Positions 12,992 to 23,639 are shown, numbered from the stretch's first letter. The stretch: DNA of 64,000 bases from Enoplolaimus lenunculus (GCA_030248215.1 JASANG010000828.1:50971-114970); one strand, 5' to 3'. Program-made: numbers and translations. The notes: generated from the sequence alone by a model not told the origin.

Positions 12992-13200
12992 CACTGCAAA
13001 AAAATGGTTAATCAAATTGAATCTTTCCGAAATAGGCTTCTCGGGAGTACACAAACTGAGTCAAATTCGCCTGCGCCACAGTCAATCGTGTGACTCAGTG
13101 AATCGAATTTGACTCTGGCGGAGTCGAATTTGCATCAGTTTGTGTAGTTCTAAAAAACCTGTTTCGGAGAGTCAATTTGACTAAACCATTTTTTGCAGCG
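12992..13200. mobile_element. Palindromic foldback MITE, family C copy 1
   Basis: CACTGCAAAAAAATGGTTA at the left is mirrored by CCATTTTTTGCAGCG at the right, and the whole ~209 bp is an imperfect hairpin. It holds several GAGTCAAATT/AATTTGACTC motifs. TA lies on both sides. Confidence 0.85.
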
Positions 13201-13343
13201 TAAAAGAGGCAGTTTCTGCATGTAGACTAAAGTTTTCGATAATAGGTTATATCGTAGTCAGTTTTTTTTGTGACTCGGCTCATGAATTACCCCAGTTCAG
13301 TATAGCATTTGTTATTGTTTCTTTCTGTACCGGTGCCCATGGT

Positions 13344-16300
13344 TTAACGTGATCTGAACTTGGGATGATAAAGTTGATTTTTCTTGCAAAGTGTATTTGT
13401 TGTTGATTCTCTTCCGACAAATACTTTTAAACTTGAACCTTCGTATTGGCTGTCGTATTTTAGTGGCATTTCGAATTCGTAATTGAAATAGTAGTAGTCT
13501 GCCGAATAAGTTCTGTGTAGATACTGCAGTGTCTTGGGACTCTGTAGTATTTCATGATACAAGGCTTTTGCGCTTTCGATTGACGTTTGATGAAGGGTTG
13601 TGACACCAAGAAACGGCTTTTCCCTGTAAATACGACGCATGCAACTTGCTTGTATCTTGTGAAATTGGTCGATGTAGAGAACAGGGCCGGATCGTTTTAC
13701 AGCGGCGCTGTAATAGAGTCAACTTTAAGCTTTAGACTAACTTTTTTTGCTTAGGCTTAGGCTTAGAAAAAGACTCATCCTTATGCTTTTGTTTATGCGT
13801 AGGTTTATGGATCATCAACGTAATAATGCACGCATAGTTGCAAAAAATTGTCCTCCCACCCCATTAGGACCAATGTCAAAAAACGATGCTATAACGAGGG
13901 CCTGACGACAACGCACACCCTGTATTTAGAGAGCCGGTTTTGTCGTGACAGTGTTCAAAGGGAGTACTGACAAAAGAGAGTCCTTTGGTAGGGACTACTG
14001 GCAAAGCACAGACTCTCGCTACAGTGTTGTTTCTACGAACTAACTGTAATATTTTGTGCATAGCTTCTGCTAAAACAAATGTACAACAATAGTCCCTTCG
14101 AACAGTGTCTCGTTTCAGTGTAAGGACATTATGCACTGTGTTCTGTGACTGTAGTGACATTGGAGACCCTGTAAGCAGGATGTCTGCGTTGTCATTGGAC
14201 TCTGCAAAAAGGCTAGTTGTAAATATAACATCCTTCCTACAGAGTTCCTGAAAATGACATAGTCAATTTTATGCTCCACTTTTATAGGCTTTGTTACTAC
14301 GACGCCAGTGCACATGACTATAAAACTAGGTGTTGTAGTGGCCCGAATAAGGGGGTAATAAGAGGGGGTCACCATTTTGAGTCACAATCAATAGAATCCG
14401 TATCTCTAAAGAGTCCTTCAGCGGATAGCGTCTCTAAAATCCTAATTAGAGTCCAAAAATGTCAATTATCCCTAATTGTAGTGCATAAATGAGATCATAA
14501 AATAAAGTTGAGTTCGAAACTTTAAAGCATACATAAGTTTTGAAAGTATATACATTCTTAAGTACAATTTTGCATTGCTAGGTTTTGATACATCAAGACA
14601 AACAAACCTATATATCAGTAACGAGGGGCGGCGAGGGCGGGTTAAAAACAAATAACTGTCCGTAACCGAATGACATGGGGGTATCGTCTAGAGATGCCAA
14701 ATTAAATATCAGCTACCGTTATTCAAGTCGCTGCGTACCTGACCATACAACTTCGAATTTGACTGTGGTGGAGTGGAATTTGACACAGTTTGTGTACTCC
14801 CGAGAAGCCTATTTCGGAGACAGTCAATTTAACTCACAGTTTTTTGGAGTGTACGCAACAGAACTATTGCCATATATTTTGCAAACTAAATTTACTGATT
14901 CTGATTTCAAATATTACCGTCGAAATTGTACTCTACAGTCTCTAAAACGTGTGTTTTTGTTATTAGTTTATGAGATTGAAGTAAAAAACGGAAATCAACT
15001 TTTAGCCGTAATAGGACTACTGACAAGATGCTGTTAGCGAGTCATTACACTGCAAAAAATGGTGAGTCGAATTGAGACTCTCTCCGAAATAGGCTTTTCG
15101 GCACTACACAAACTTAGTCAAATTTGACTCCCACCAGAGCGTAAAAAAGTGTGACGAAGTGAGCCGAATGTGACTCTAGCGTTTGACTCAATTTGTGTAG
15201 TGCCGAAAAAGCTTATTTTGGAGAGTATCAATTTGATTCACCACTTTTTGCAGTGTATGAATGAAAAATAAAACCAGATTCCCGCACAAAAGTATCAAAA
15301 AAACAAACATTAAACTTTACCATCGTTGACCCCATCCTCTTGTAATCAACCGATTAGGAAAATCCCACGAAAGCAACAATTGTCTCAGATATCGCTGGAA
15401 CTCTGCGGTTTTATTGTATTTCACAATGGTAAAACTGTTTAATTTCGTATTAAATTCACAATACCACGATTGTGGCAAAAAATGATTTGTTACAAAATTT
15501 AATCTTGTCGGCGGTTGACATTGTTTTGACATTTTTACTAATAAATGATACAATTTTTGAGCGAAACAATGAATCGAAATACAGTGAAAACAGTGTTGCC
15601 GACGTTTGCTCATACGACCACAAACGTAAAGCCACGACGAAACGAATCGGTCAATTGGATTGCGAACGATTGCAAGTTTGTGCCATTCAGTTGAGTTCAA
15701 TTTGGAAGCGTAGCTAAAATTTTGAATTTTAGGTTTTCTTTCGTTTCATTTAGATCTTGTCAGACTTCAATATGACGACAATGGTTAACAATGGTGATAA
15801 ACGTTGTTGGTCCATGTAAAGAGCAGAGGCGGAACGTTTTTCTGTGGGACTAGAAAAGAGTAAGCTTTAGACTAATTTTGTTTCTTGGTTTAGGCTTAGG
15901 CTTAGGCTAAGGCTTAGATACTCATTCTTACGCTTAGGCTTAGGCTTAGGCTTAGCCTTAGGCTTAGGCTTAGGAATATGCTTATAATACAGTTCCTCGC
16001 CGCCGCTCTTTACATTGGCCACGTTGTTTTCGTCTACATTTCACTGAGGTCTACTGTAGTGACCCGAATAAGGGGGGCAGATATTTTATTTGGTCTCTCC
16101 AGAGGGCCCTTTCTCTGTATTCGGTTATGGACTGTTATTTATTTTTAACTCGCCGTCCGCCACTTGTCTTTTGTCAAAAGCAACAATTTAACTCAAATGA
16201 CGATATAAGCTAAACTCCACAACATAGCTATACATAGGGTAAAAGTTACAAAAACCGGCCCATATATAGAACTGGGTTGACACAATACTATAAGCATATT

Positions 16301-18636
16301 CCTAAGCCTAAGCCTAAGCCTAAGCCTAAGCCTAAGCCTAAGCCTAAGCCTAAGCCTAAGCCTGAGCCTAAGCCTAAGCCTAAGCCTAAGCCTAAGCCTA
16401 AGCGAAAATTGTTAGTCTAAATCTTAAAGCTGACTGTATTAGCCCCGCAGCAAAACGTTCCGGCCCTGTTCTACACATGGCCCAAAAAACCAAATCAAAA
16501 CCTTTTCGTGGTGATATCTGTCGGTGTTTTGCCAAATGCATCTTTACAATACTTTTTGTATACTGCGTGAGGATTAACGCGTAAACAGGCTTCGTTTAAG
16601 TACATTTTCTTTCCAGCAAGATAATCAGAGCAAAGAAGAGCTGAAAATGTCATTTTAAATGTTTGGCAACGTTTATGGCAAAATCAATCGTGAGTAGTAC
16701 AAATTTGATAAAGTTCTCAGCGAAAAAAGCGCGTAGCAGATGAATTTAGTTTCATTTCAAACCAGCTATTGTTTTGCATATAAGTACATTGCAAAAAATG
16801 GTGAGTCAAATTGAATCTCTCCGAAATAGGCCCTACGGGACTACGCAAATTGAGTCAAATTCGACTCCGCCAGAGTTAAATTCGAATCACTGAGTCGTAC
16901 GTTTGACTCTGGTGGAGTCAAATTTGACTCAGTTTGTGTATTCCCGTAGAGTTTATTTCGGATAGAGTCAATTTAACTCACCATTTTTTGCAGTGTCGCC
17001 AAGGTGTTGCAAAATTCGCAACGTTGCGGTTTTCAACGCAGAACGCTGGCACGTAGGCTGAGTTTTACGCTGGAGAAATGACTATCACTATATCAATATA
17101 CCCTGATCTCTAATTTGCATATCCGCATTTTTTTCTGTTACACAATGCAAAAAAATGGTGAGTCAAATTGACTCTCTCCGAAATAGACTTTTCGGGACTG
17201 CATAAACTGAGTCAAATTCGACTACGCCTGAGTCAAACGTTCGAATTTGACTCACCAGTTTTTGCAGCGCACATATGCAATAAAATGCTGGAATGATGCC
17301 CGAAACACGTATGTGGGGCGTTTCAGCTTTAATTGTATAGAATTCAATTTTTATCAAACTGTTTTTGAATCAATAAATTGAACAATGACACTGTAATTAC
17401 TGACAAAATGTTTCCAAGCAACCATATGTTTAACCCTTTCTCACATGAATATTTTCTATTTCCCCTGAGACCTATGTTTATGCTAGGATTCGAACTCCAG
17501 TGACTGGAGTGGGAGGCGTATACCATCACCACTCAGCTATAGGAGCTTGACGCTCGAGCCCGAGGGGGCTCTCACGTCTTGTGGTGATTTAGTACTATGT
17601 ATACGTGTTGCAATTGTTATACACGGTGCGATATATACTATTTAACGTATATACACTGCGCTCAGTTGCCTACACGCAACTCAATGTGAGAAGGGGTTAA
17701 TGAGAATACAATGGCTGTTGTTTTTCGAACTTTAATTTTTTCACACTTTGCAGAAATTTATCGACAAAACGACGATTTTTGTCTACTTTGAATCCTTCAT
17801 TTATCTGCTAACATTAATAATTTTGGCCCATGTATAGAACAGGGCCGGATCGTTTTCCCGCGGGGCTGTAATATAGTCAGTTCAAGCTTTAGACAAACTT
17901 TTGCGCTTAGGTTTAGGCTTAGGCTTAGGAATAGGCTCATCTATACGCTTAGGTTTAGGCTTAGGGGTAGGTTTAGGCTTAGGCTTAAGAATAGGCTCAT
18001 CCTTCCGCTTAGGTTTAGGCTTAGGCTTAAGAATAGGCTCATCCTTCCGCTTAGGTTTAGGCTTAGGCTTAAGAATAGGCTCATCCTTCCGCTTAGGTTT
18101 AGGCTTAGGCTTAGGAATATGCTTAGGCTTAGGAATATGCTTAGGCTTAGGCTTAGGAATATGCTTAGGCTTAGGCTTAGGAATATGCTTAGGCTTAGGC
18201 TTAGGAATATGCTTAGGCTTAGGCTTAGGAATATGCTTAGGCTTAGGAATATGCTTAGGCTTAGGCTTAGGAATATGCTTAGGCTTAGGCTTAGGAATAT
18301 GCTTAGGCTTAGGCTTAGGAATATGCTTAGGCTTAGGCTTAGGAATATGCTTATTGTTCCGGCCGTGTTCTATACATTGGCGATAATTTTTAACTCACCG
18401 AGTACTTGTGTATGTGAATTTTTTGGAATGCCGCAGTAAATCAAATTGTATTTCGGATACAATAAACGTTTCTGTCCACCGTTTAAGTATTTTCCCATGC
18501 TTAAAAAGCATGGATACAACATTTTCGGCCGAGAAACTGTCGTTATTGTCTGATGCTCAGAAGAAGGGTTGGAACAATTATTTGATTGGTTAAACTGGGA
18601 GAACGCTGCGGTTGAGTTTGAACTGAGTGACGTCAT
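13344..18636 (-). CDS. Nematode-type carbohydrate sulfotransferase (Sulfotransfer_2 family)
   Basis: Exons on the minus strand: 18636-18399, 16640-16502, 15713-15321 and 13623-13344. Phases close to 349 residues. The family moves sulfate from PAPS to sugars of glycans in the Golgi. Visible motifs are [17 protein letters not shown] (5'-phosphosulfate loop, about residues 63-79), [19 protein letters not shown] (3'-phosphate site, about 139-157) and a C-terminal helix with [11 protein letters not shown] and [16 protein letters not shown]. Cysteines after the 3' site fit the nematode family. Start: the first ATG after a ttttatacag acceptor at 18642, which could be a trans-splice or an intron site. 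No signal anchor is encoded in these exons, so an upstream exon may be missing. Introns are packed with MITEs. Confidence 0.85.
13677..13805 (+). mobile_element. Family B fragment (left half)
   Basis: GTAGAGAACAGGGCCGGATC, then the AGCTTTAGACTAAC motif and TTAGGC hexamers. The right terminus is missing; a family K-like sequence begins at 13806. Intronic. Confidence 0.6.
13806..14275. mobile_element. Family K-like element, one terminus only
   Basis: Starts TGGATCATCAACGTAATAAT, close to the family K end at 9127, and shares interior GAGTCC/GGACTC patches and CAGGATGTCTG-like sequence. No mirrored right end was found, so the limit is approximate. Confidence 0.4.
14331..14725 (+). mobile_element. 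Family E MITE, copy 2 (right end lost)
   Basis: Left end TGTAGTGGCCCGAATAAGGG, then GTCACCATTTTGAGTC and the same interior as 18692-19129, down to GGTATCGTCTAGAGATGCCA. Its right terminus is missing. Confidence 0.65.
14751..14851. mobile_element. Family C half-element
   Basis: Right arm only: GAATTTGACTGTGGTGGAG through CCTATTTCGGAGACAGTC to TTTTTTGGAGTG. Confidence 0.6.
15048..15255. mobile_element. Palindromic foldback MITE, family C copy 2
   Basis: CACTGCAAAAAATGGTGAGT mirrored by ACTTTTTGCAGTG, with TA on both sides. Intronic in the sulfotransferase gene. Confidence 0.85.
15809..16020 (+). mobile_element. TTAGGC-bearing MITE, family B copy 2
   Basis: Left end GGTCCATGTAAAGAGCAGAG, right end CTCTTTACATTGGCC. 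The flanks carry a perfect 8 bp repeat ACGTTGTT (15801-15808 and 16021-16028). Interior: AAGCTTTAGACTAAT, then TTAGGC hexamers, then AATATGCTTATAATAC. Confidence 0.85.
16053..16171 (-). mobile_element. Family E fragment
   Basis: CTGTAGTGACCCGAATAAGG, then the inverted right portion of family E (TTCGGTTATGGACTGTTATT). It appears to be an internally deleted or rearranged copy. Confidence 0.55.
16257..16482 (-). mobile_element. TTAGGC-bearing MITE, family B copy 3
   Basis: Inverted relative to copy 2. GGCCCATATATAGAAC at the left and GTTCTACACATGGCC at the right. Flanks match at 7 of 9 bases (ACAAAAACC and CAAAAAACC). Confidence 0.8.
16300..16403 (-). repeat. Near-perfect interstitial telomeric array
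   Basis: About 17 head-to-tail copies of the nematode telomere hexamer (TTAGGC on the minus strand), with one variant unit. It is the purest array in the window and lies wholly inside the MITE at 16257-16482. Confidence 0.95.
16787..16995. mobile_element. Palindromic foldback MITE, family C copy 3
   Basis: CATTGCAAAAAATGGTGAGT mirrored by ACTCACCATTTTTTGCAGTG. It contains three exact TGAGTCA/TGACTCA heptamers. Intronic in the sulfotransferase gene. Confidence 0.85.
17143..17269. mobile_element. Family C foldback MITE, copy 4 (internally deleted)
   Basis: Both ends are present (CAATGCAAAAAAATGGTGAG and CTCACCAGTTTTTGCAGCG), but most of the right arm is missing. Confidence 0.75.
17434..17696 (-). 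mobile_element. tRNA-Gly-like piggyBac MITE, family F copy 2
   Basis: TTAA|CCCTTTCTCACATG at the left and ATGTGAGAAGGGG|TTAA at the right, the TTAA duplication diagnostic of piggyBac. The minus strand of the interior reads like a tRNA: A box TAGCTGAGTGG, a CGCCTCCCACTC anticodon-like region and B box GAGTTCGAATCC. Confidence 0.85.
17825..18381 (+). mobile_element. TTAGGC-bearing MITE, family B copy 4 (expanded)
   Basis: GGCCCATGTATAGAACAGGG and, at the right, CGTGTTCTATACATTGGC. Flanks AATAATTTT and GATAATTTT match at 8 of 9. It ends 12 bases from the splice donor of sulfotransferase exon 1. The interior array is greatly expanded. Confidence 0.9.
17905..18355 (+). repeat. Higher-order telomere-like array
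   Basis: Built from TTAGGC and variants. The first part has a 42 bp unit with GAATAGGCTCATCCTTCCGC. The second has 24 and 18 bp units ending GGAATATGC. All periods are multiples of six, so the array grew in hexamer register. It gives long spurious open frames. Confidence 0.92.
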
Positions 18637-18691
18637 GTGCACTGTATAAAACGAAAACAAAGGCTAATCATATGATGCATTAATTTACATA

Positions 18692-19129
18692 CTGTAGTGA
18701 CCCGAATAAGACGGGGGTAATAAGATGAGGGTCACCATTTTGAGTCCCAATCAATAGGAGTCCGTATCCCTAATAAGGGTCCGTAGCAGAGAGAGTCTCT
18801 TAACGCTAATTAGAGTCCATAAATTTCAACTATCCCTAATTTCAGCGTATAATGACCCCAGGATAAAATGAAGTTGAGTTTGAAACTTTAAAGCGTACTT
18901 GAAATTTGAAAGTAACATTCCAAAGTAAGCCTTGCGTTATCGCTCAAGCTATTGACACAGAAATAAACGTTTAATTCAACGGACAATTGCGGTACCGGAT
19001 ATATATCAGTAACGAAGGACGACGGAGTGTGGGTTAAAAATAAATAACAGTCCGTAGCCGAATAATGGGGGTACCCTCTGAAGAGGCCAAATAAATACCA
19101 GTCCCCCCATCTTATTCGGGTCACTACAG
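18692..19129. mobile_element. Family E MITE, full copy
   Basis: Inverted ends of about 26 bp begin CTGTAGTGACCCGAATAAGA, with one mismatch between the arms. TA lies at both borders, consistent with Tc1/mariner-type insertion. It lies about 50 bp upstream of the first recognised sulfotransferase exon. Confidence 0.88.
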
Positions 19130-19445
19130 TACTGATATCGTGTAAAGATGAGGGTCAAAATGAGAACAGCTTTAGAGTATGAATTAGGAAGGATGAGCCG
19201 AGCTGTTTGTTGAAGTTTACGGTTATGGGTTGAATATTTTGACGGCGTTGAGAAATGAACTAACCGTATGTCCACGTTGGTTGGTATGGCTTAAGCAGAT
19301 CTGTGTCGAAAGTTTGTCACGACAGCAACTCAAAGCTTGCGAATAATCGAATCTTTCGATTTATACAGCGTTTGAAAATAGCGTAATTTAGTTTATGTTT
19401 CCATCGCTTGGTCTGAACAATGGTGCGAGGTTACAAAAACATGAC

Positions 19446-19643
19446 TTATTGAGCGAAGCCAAACTCCGAACGAAGCGCAGAGTTTTGCGAAGCGTTTAGT
19501 ATTTTGTGCTCGTGGGTCGAAAGGTGGATGTCAGTTCGTCCGTCCGTCCGTCCGAAAAGAATCTCAGAAACCGCTGAACAGATTTTGATAAACTTTTTTT
19601 GTTTGAGAGCCTGTCACATGTACCTAGTCACACTACGACTGGT
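19446..19643 (+). mobile_element. Element J, copy 2 (deleted derivative)
   Basis: Starts TTATTGAGCGAAGCC, has the (GTCC)n run and CGCTGAACAGATTTTGATAA, then jumps to the right end CACTACGACTGGT. All ~175 bp units are missing. Confidence 0.75.
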
Positions 19644-19720
19644 ACATTTAAGTAGACGTTTGACTTAAGTCGATGTTTAACTTTAAGTTAGAAAACGAAA
19701 CTTTAACGGTCGAAAGTTTC

Positions 19721-20127
19721 GGTTCATGTAAAAATCAAGGGCAGAACGTTTTACTGTGTGTCTGGAATAGAGTAAAGCTTAATCTTTAGACGATGTAGTT
19801 GCTTAGGCTTTAGGTTTGGGTGTAAGCTTATTCTTACGCTTAGGCTTAGTGTTATGCTTAGGAATATGGGCCAAGGTAAAGAACAGGGGCGGAACAGTAT
19901 TATTAGCTTATTCCTATTAAGCTTAAGCCTAAGCCTTAGCCAAAACCTAAGCGTAAGAATGAGTTTATTCATAAGCCTAAGCCTAAGCCTAAGCCAAACA
20001 AAAAAATATTCTAAAGCTTAAGCTTAATATTCTATTCTAGTCCCACAGCAAAACGTTTCGCCCCTGATTTTTACATGGGCCGGAATATGCTTATACTACT
20101 GTTCCGCCACTGTTTTATACATTGGTC
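19721..20127 (+). mobile_element. Family B MITE, copy 5, interrupted by copy 6
   Basis: Outer ends GGTTCATGTAAAAATCAAGG and TGTTTTATACATTGGTC. Flanks AAAGTTTC and AACGTTTC match at 7 of 8. The interior is split by an inverted copy of the same family at 19869-20081. Confidence 0.8.
19869..20081 (-). mobile_element. Family B MITE, copy 6 (nested)
   Basis: GGCCAAGGTAAAGAACAGGG and ATTTTTACATGGGCC, inserted in the opposite orientation into copy 5. A GGAATATG octamer is duplicated on both sides, so the insertion hit the host element's own telomere-like tract. Confidence 0.85.
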
Positions 20128-20402
20128 AACGTTTCTATAAATGTGAATTAGAGTCTTAGTTATTTGCCTCATAGTTAATATGACTAACAGCTTAAAAATC
20201 GCACCCATTTTTGTAGTATAATACCGATTAATCTCAGTGCTAGAAAACACTAACCTTTACGGTCTCGGATCAAGAAACGAATCATTAATAAAACGAAAAA
20301 TAAAACAATTGCAATGATGAAGCAGGGGCGTCGGCCTGCAAAAACAAATAATTTCATTGTGTCCAGTAAACCTTCAATTCAATACTGTTATTATTAATAA
20401 TT

Positions 20403-20651
20403 TAGGAATCCTGCATTGTTCCTAACAATATCTTTTCGGAAGAGTGTTAATTATACGATTATTACTCTGTATGATTCATTAACACCATTCTCTCGTAGAT
20501 TATACTATGAGCAACTAAATACAAATAATATATGAGCAATACTGACACTGTTGGTAGTGTTTAACAATTAGAAATGCTGCATTGTTCCCAACAATATCTT
20601 TTTCGGAAGAGTGTAAACTATACAATTATTATTATGTATGATACATTAACC
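20403..20651 (+). repeat. Local direct duplication, ~80 bp
   Basis: Segments 20403-20482 and 20563-20651 are near copies, both containing GCATTGTTC(C/T)(C/T)AACAATATC and CGGAAGAGTGT. Both run into TTAAC, each followed by a family F-like terminus. Confidence 0.65.
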
Positions 20652-20665
20652 TTCTATCACACATA

Positions 20666-20854
20666 CACTGCAAAAAAATGGGGAGTCAAAGTGACTCTCT
20701 CATAAATAGGTTTTTCCGACTACACAAACTGAGTCAAATTCGACTCCACCGCAATCAAACGTGCGACTCGGTGAGTCGAATTTGACTCAGCTTGTATTCT
20801 CCCGAGAAACCTATTTCATGCAGAGTCAATTTGATTCAGCATTTTTTGCAGGTG
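20666..20854. mobile_element. Palindromic foldback MITE, family C copy 5
   Basis: CACTGCAAAAAAATGGGGAG mirrored by GCATTTTTTGCAGGTG. TA is on both sides. Confidence 0.8.
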
Positions 20855-20924
20855 TATATATAGTCAGTATTTATTTACTAGCTCCATTTTGATCTCCAGC
20901 TTTATAATTTATAGCAATTGGTTA

Positions 20925-20992
20925 CTCCAGCTGTGTAGTCCGGAAAAGCCTATTTCGGAGAGAGTCAATTTGACTCACCATTTTTTGCAGTG
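20925..20992. mobile_element. Family C half-element
   Basis: Right arm only, from TGTGTAGTCCGGAAAAGCC to ACTCACCATTTTTTGCAGTG. Confidence 0.7.
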
Positions 20993-22054
20993 CAGATTGT
21001 ACTATGATCAACTAAATACAAATAATATACGAGCAATACAGACACTGTGAGCAGCGTATATAATTATTCTAACATAGCGCGGTGCAAAATCTCCACAAGA
21101 CGTGATAGCTCCCTCGGTGTCGTGCGTCAATCTCCTACAGCTCAGTGGTCATCGTAAACGCGTCCGACCGGTGAGACTGGGGATCGAATCTTACCTTGTA
21201 ATTACATCTCGTACGAAATTGAAAATATTCATGTGAGAAAGGGTTAAAGAACCCGGACGTTTTTATTTGTTTTCATTACATTTCATAGCGTACATGGAAT
21301 CGTATTAAAAATACAAAACGCAACTCGCATTTTGAAAAAAGCTTTAAGGTTGAGTCGAATTTTACATTTGAATAAACTATGAAATACCGTTTTGCTACAC
21401 AAACGATTCACTTTTAGAACAGTGTTTTAAAAAACACTGTTTGAAACGGGAAAATCATTGCGTTTTTATACTTGACACGATTCCTGTGTGTCTAAAAAAT
21501 TATATTTACAATGGTACCTAGAATTTATCACCAGGTACTGTTAGACGCACCTCTGAGCATATAAAGGCTCCATCCTGCTCATTGAGTTTGGAAGAATCCG
21601 CTTGATCTGTTGGATATAAAACACGAATTTTTGATCGAAACACAAACATGGAATTTTACAAGATTTTTATATACGCTCAGTATCAAAGAATCGTATTGAA
21701 CGTTCGAATTATATTTGAATATTTCAAAATACAATCGAAGATCTGTATCCGGCTCCAGGTCCGGTAGGATTTTTGTGTAGTTTGGGAACTCCGGATACTT
21801 GGACAGAATAGCCTTTATGAACTGTGTATAGCACCCATATCAAAGTGGTAAACTGGTATGGTTTGACAAACCATATTTCCTATTATTTTTATTCACAGGT
21901 TTAAAGGCCTGAAACATATCCAAAATGTCATTCCAAGATTATTGCAAGCAATCAGAAGCTTTTGCTTGAGTTTTAGGATGATGCAGGTTAATCCCAAAAG
22001 CTTGTAAAACTAGCGGTTTTTATATTGTCAAATAATAATTCGAAATTAAATCTT

Positions 22055-22257
22055 CACTGAAAAATATTGAGTCAAATTGACTATCTTCAAAATATGCTCT
22101 ACGGAACAAACACAAACAGGTGAAATTCGACTCCGCCAAAATCCTGAGTCACTGAGTCGCACATTTGACCCTGGCGGAGTGGAATTTTATTCAGTTTGTG
22201 TAGTCCCGTAGAGCCTATTTCGGAGGGAGTCAATTTGACTCACAATTTTTTGCAGTG
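22055..22257. mobile_element. Palindromic foldback MITE, family C copy 6
   Basis: CACTGAAAAATATTGAGTC at the left, GACTCACAATTTTTTGCAGT at the right. More diverged than the other copies. Confidence 0.8.
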
Positions 22258-22443
22258 TTCCGTGTTCCTAAAACACAAATTACTCTATGCTAAATATGAA
22301 ACGAAGCCTTCGACAAAAATTGTAACCAAAACCAATGTGTGAATCTATAAGCCTAAGCCTGAACCTATTTCTTAGCGAGAACCTAAAATTAGAACTTGAA
22401 ACTACTCTTTCGGGTTAAAATTTGTCATCGTTCAGACTGCCGA

Positions 22444-22690
22444 CACTGTAAAATTCCAATCAGTTGATTTTAACTCAGAATGAGTTGAACCACTCAGTCT
22501 GAGTTAAGACTATCAGAACTCAGATTTTTGAGTTGATTCAATTCATTCTGAGTTATTTAATTAACTGACCCACAGTCGTAACAAGTCAGGGTGAGAATCA
22601 ACTCAACTCAGAGTGAGTTAATGTTTACTGATATTAATTCAGAAATAACCAACTCGCAAGATGATTGCAGTGAAATCAGCACTAAACGAA
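22444..22690. mobile_element. Family D MITE, copy 1 (right end eroded)
   Basis: Starts CACTGTAAAATTCCAATCAG and has many GAGTTGA/TCAACTC motifs, as in the full copy at 23848. The right terminus is missing. Confidence 0.65.
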
Positions 22691-23261
22691 GACGTCTGCA
22701 AACACGGCGTCATTCTTCATCCAGTAGTTGCGGCCGATTTAATATTAGTGTGTCGCATAAAGCATCACAAACAAAACTTTCGATGTGTGCCAACTGCTAC
22801 GGAGTTCAGGCCCTCACTTTGGATCCGCTACCGGTTCCGGGTCTGGCAAACATTGTTAAATTCCGGCTTTATTTTCATATCCGGTTGTACTCCGGACACT
22901 TATATGAGAGGTGAATAGTCCCTGATCATAATATATAACTCAAACGTTATAAAACTATAAAGCTTTATCTAAAAGACAGAAACAATCAACAACCTTGTCT
23001 GGTTACGAGAAACTATTTTGTTTGCTGTAACAGCCAATGGGTTCCATACAATCGTTGGTAGGCTGCAAAAACGCCGAGTTCTGATTCGTTGAATTTCGCT
23101 AATGTGAGTTTTGACAAAAATATACTTTGTACTCGTATATTTGGTGCTGATTTGCTGATAATAAAATGAACACAAAACTTATCAAGCTACTTTAGACGTG
23201 TGCCTTATGGCCAAAACATATACGCTTAAATTTTTCAAGACCAACAATATTTCGTGTCACG

Positions 23262-23319
23262 ATAGGCTTTTATGGACTATTTCGGAAAGAGTCAATTTGA
23301 CTCACCGTTTTTTGCAGTG
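23262..23319. mobile_element. Family C half-element
   Basis: Right arm TATTTCGGAAAGAGTC to CACCGTTTTTTGCAGTG. Confidence 0.65.
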
Positions 23320-23639
23320 TAGAGTCCAGAAATAAAACACACGGAGTCTGCAAATTACGGTTTCCTTGACGGCCGACCTAAAAACACTTAAAATTTTGAC
23401 TCAAAATTTTACAAAATAATTTTTAAAGTATTTTAAACTAAAATCAACTATCTCGAGTGTTCAAAATAGGCTAAAAGGTAACAATGTTACCATTAAGCAA
23501 AACAGCCAAATATTTGGGCGAGCTATTAGGCTCTAAAAACCTAAAAGAGTAGTGAGCAAGAGTTGAAGAGCGGGTATTGTGGGCGTGCAATATGGCTGAT
23601 GCTGTCTAAATTTATGCTATTCATTGCGTGTTAGTGTTG

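Larger units (their letters stand above)
10451..13343. other. Intergenic, repeat-filled
   Basis: Lies between the convergent TMEM60-like and sulfotransferase genes. It holds elements at 11379-11551, 11562-11720, 11753-12003, 12197-12543 and 12992-13200. The rest (10451-11378) is AT-rich with no recognised feature. Confidence 0.6.
20480..21246 (+). mobile_element. Family F composite, interrupted
   Basis: Left half TTAACACCATTCTCTCGTAG and right half with A-box-like TACAGCTCAGTGG, ending CATGTGAGAAAGGGTTAA. Family C elements (20666-20854 and 20925-20992) lie between. Confidence 0.6.

Noticed and set aside
16257-16482. True telomere or chromosome-fusion scar
   Set aside because: The array is bounded by MITE ends with flanking direct repeats, and genes lie on both sides.
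17901-18439. Long open frames (161 and 106 codons) of LGLG- and MLRLR-type repeats
   Set aside because: They are translations of TTAGGC-type hexamer arrays inside a MITE; a repeat with a period divisible by three stays open by default.
22591-22918. Two overlapping plus-strand frames (107 and 85 codons)
   Set aside because: They start in a family D element and continue into repeat-like TCCGG sequence; no domain was seen.
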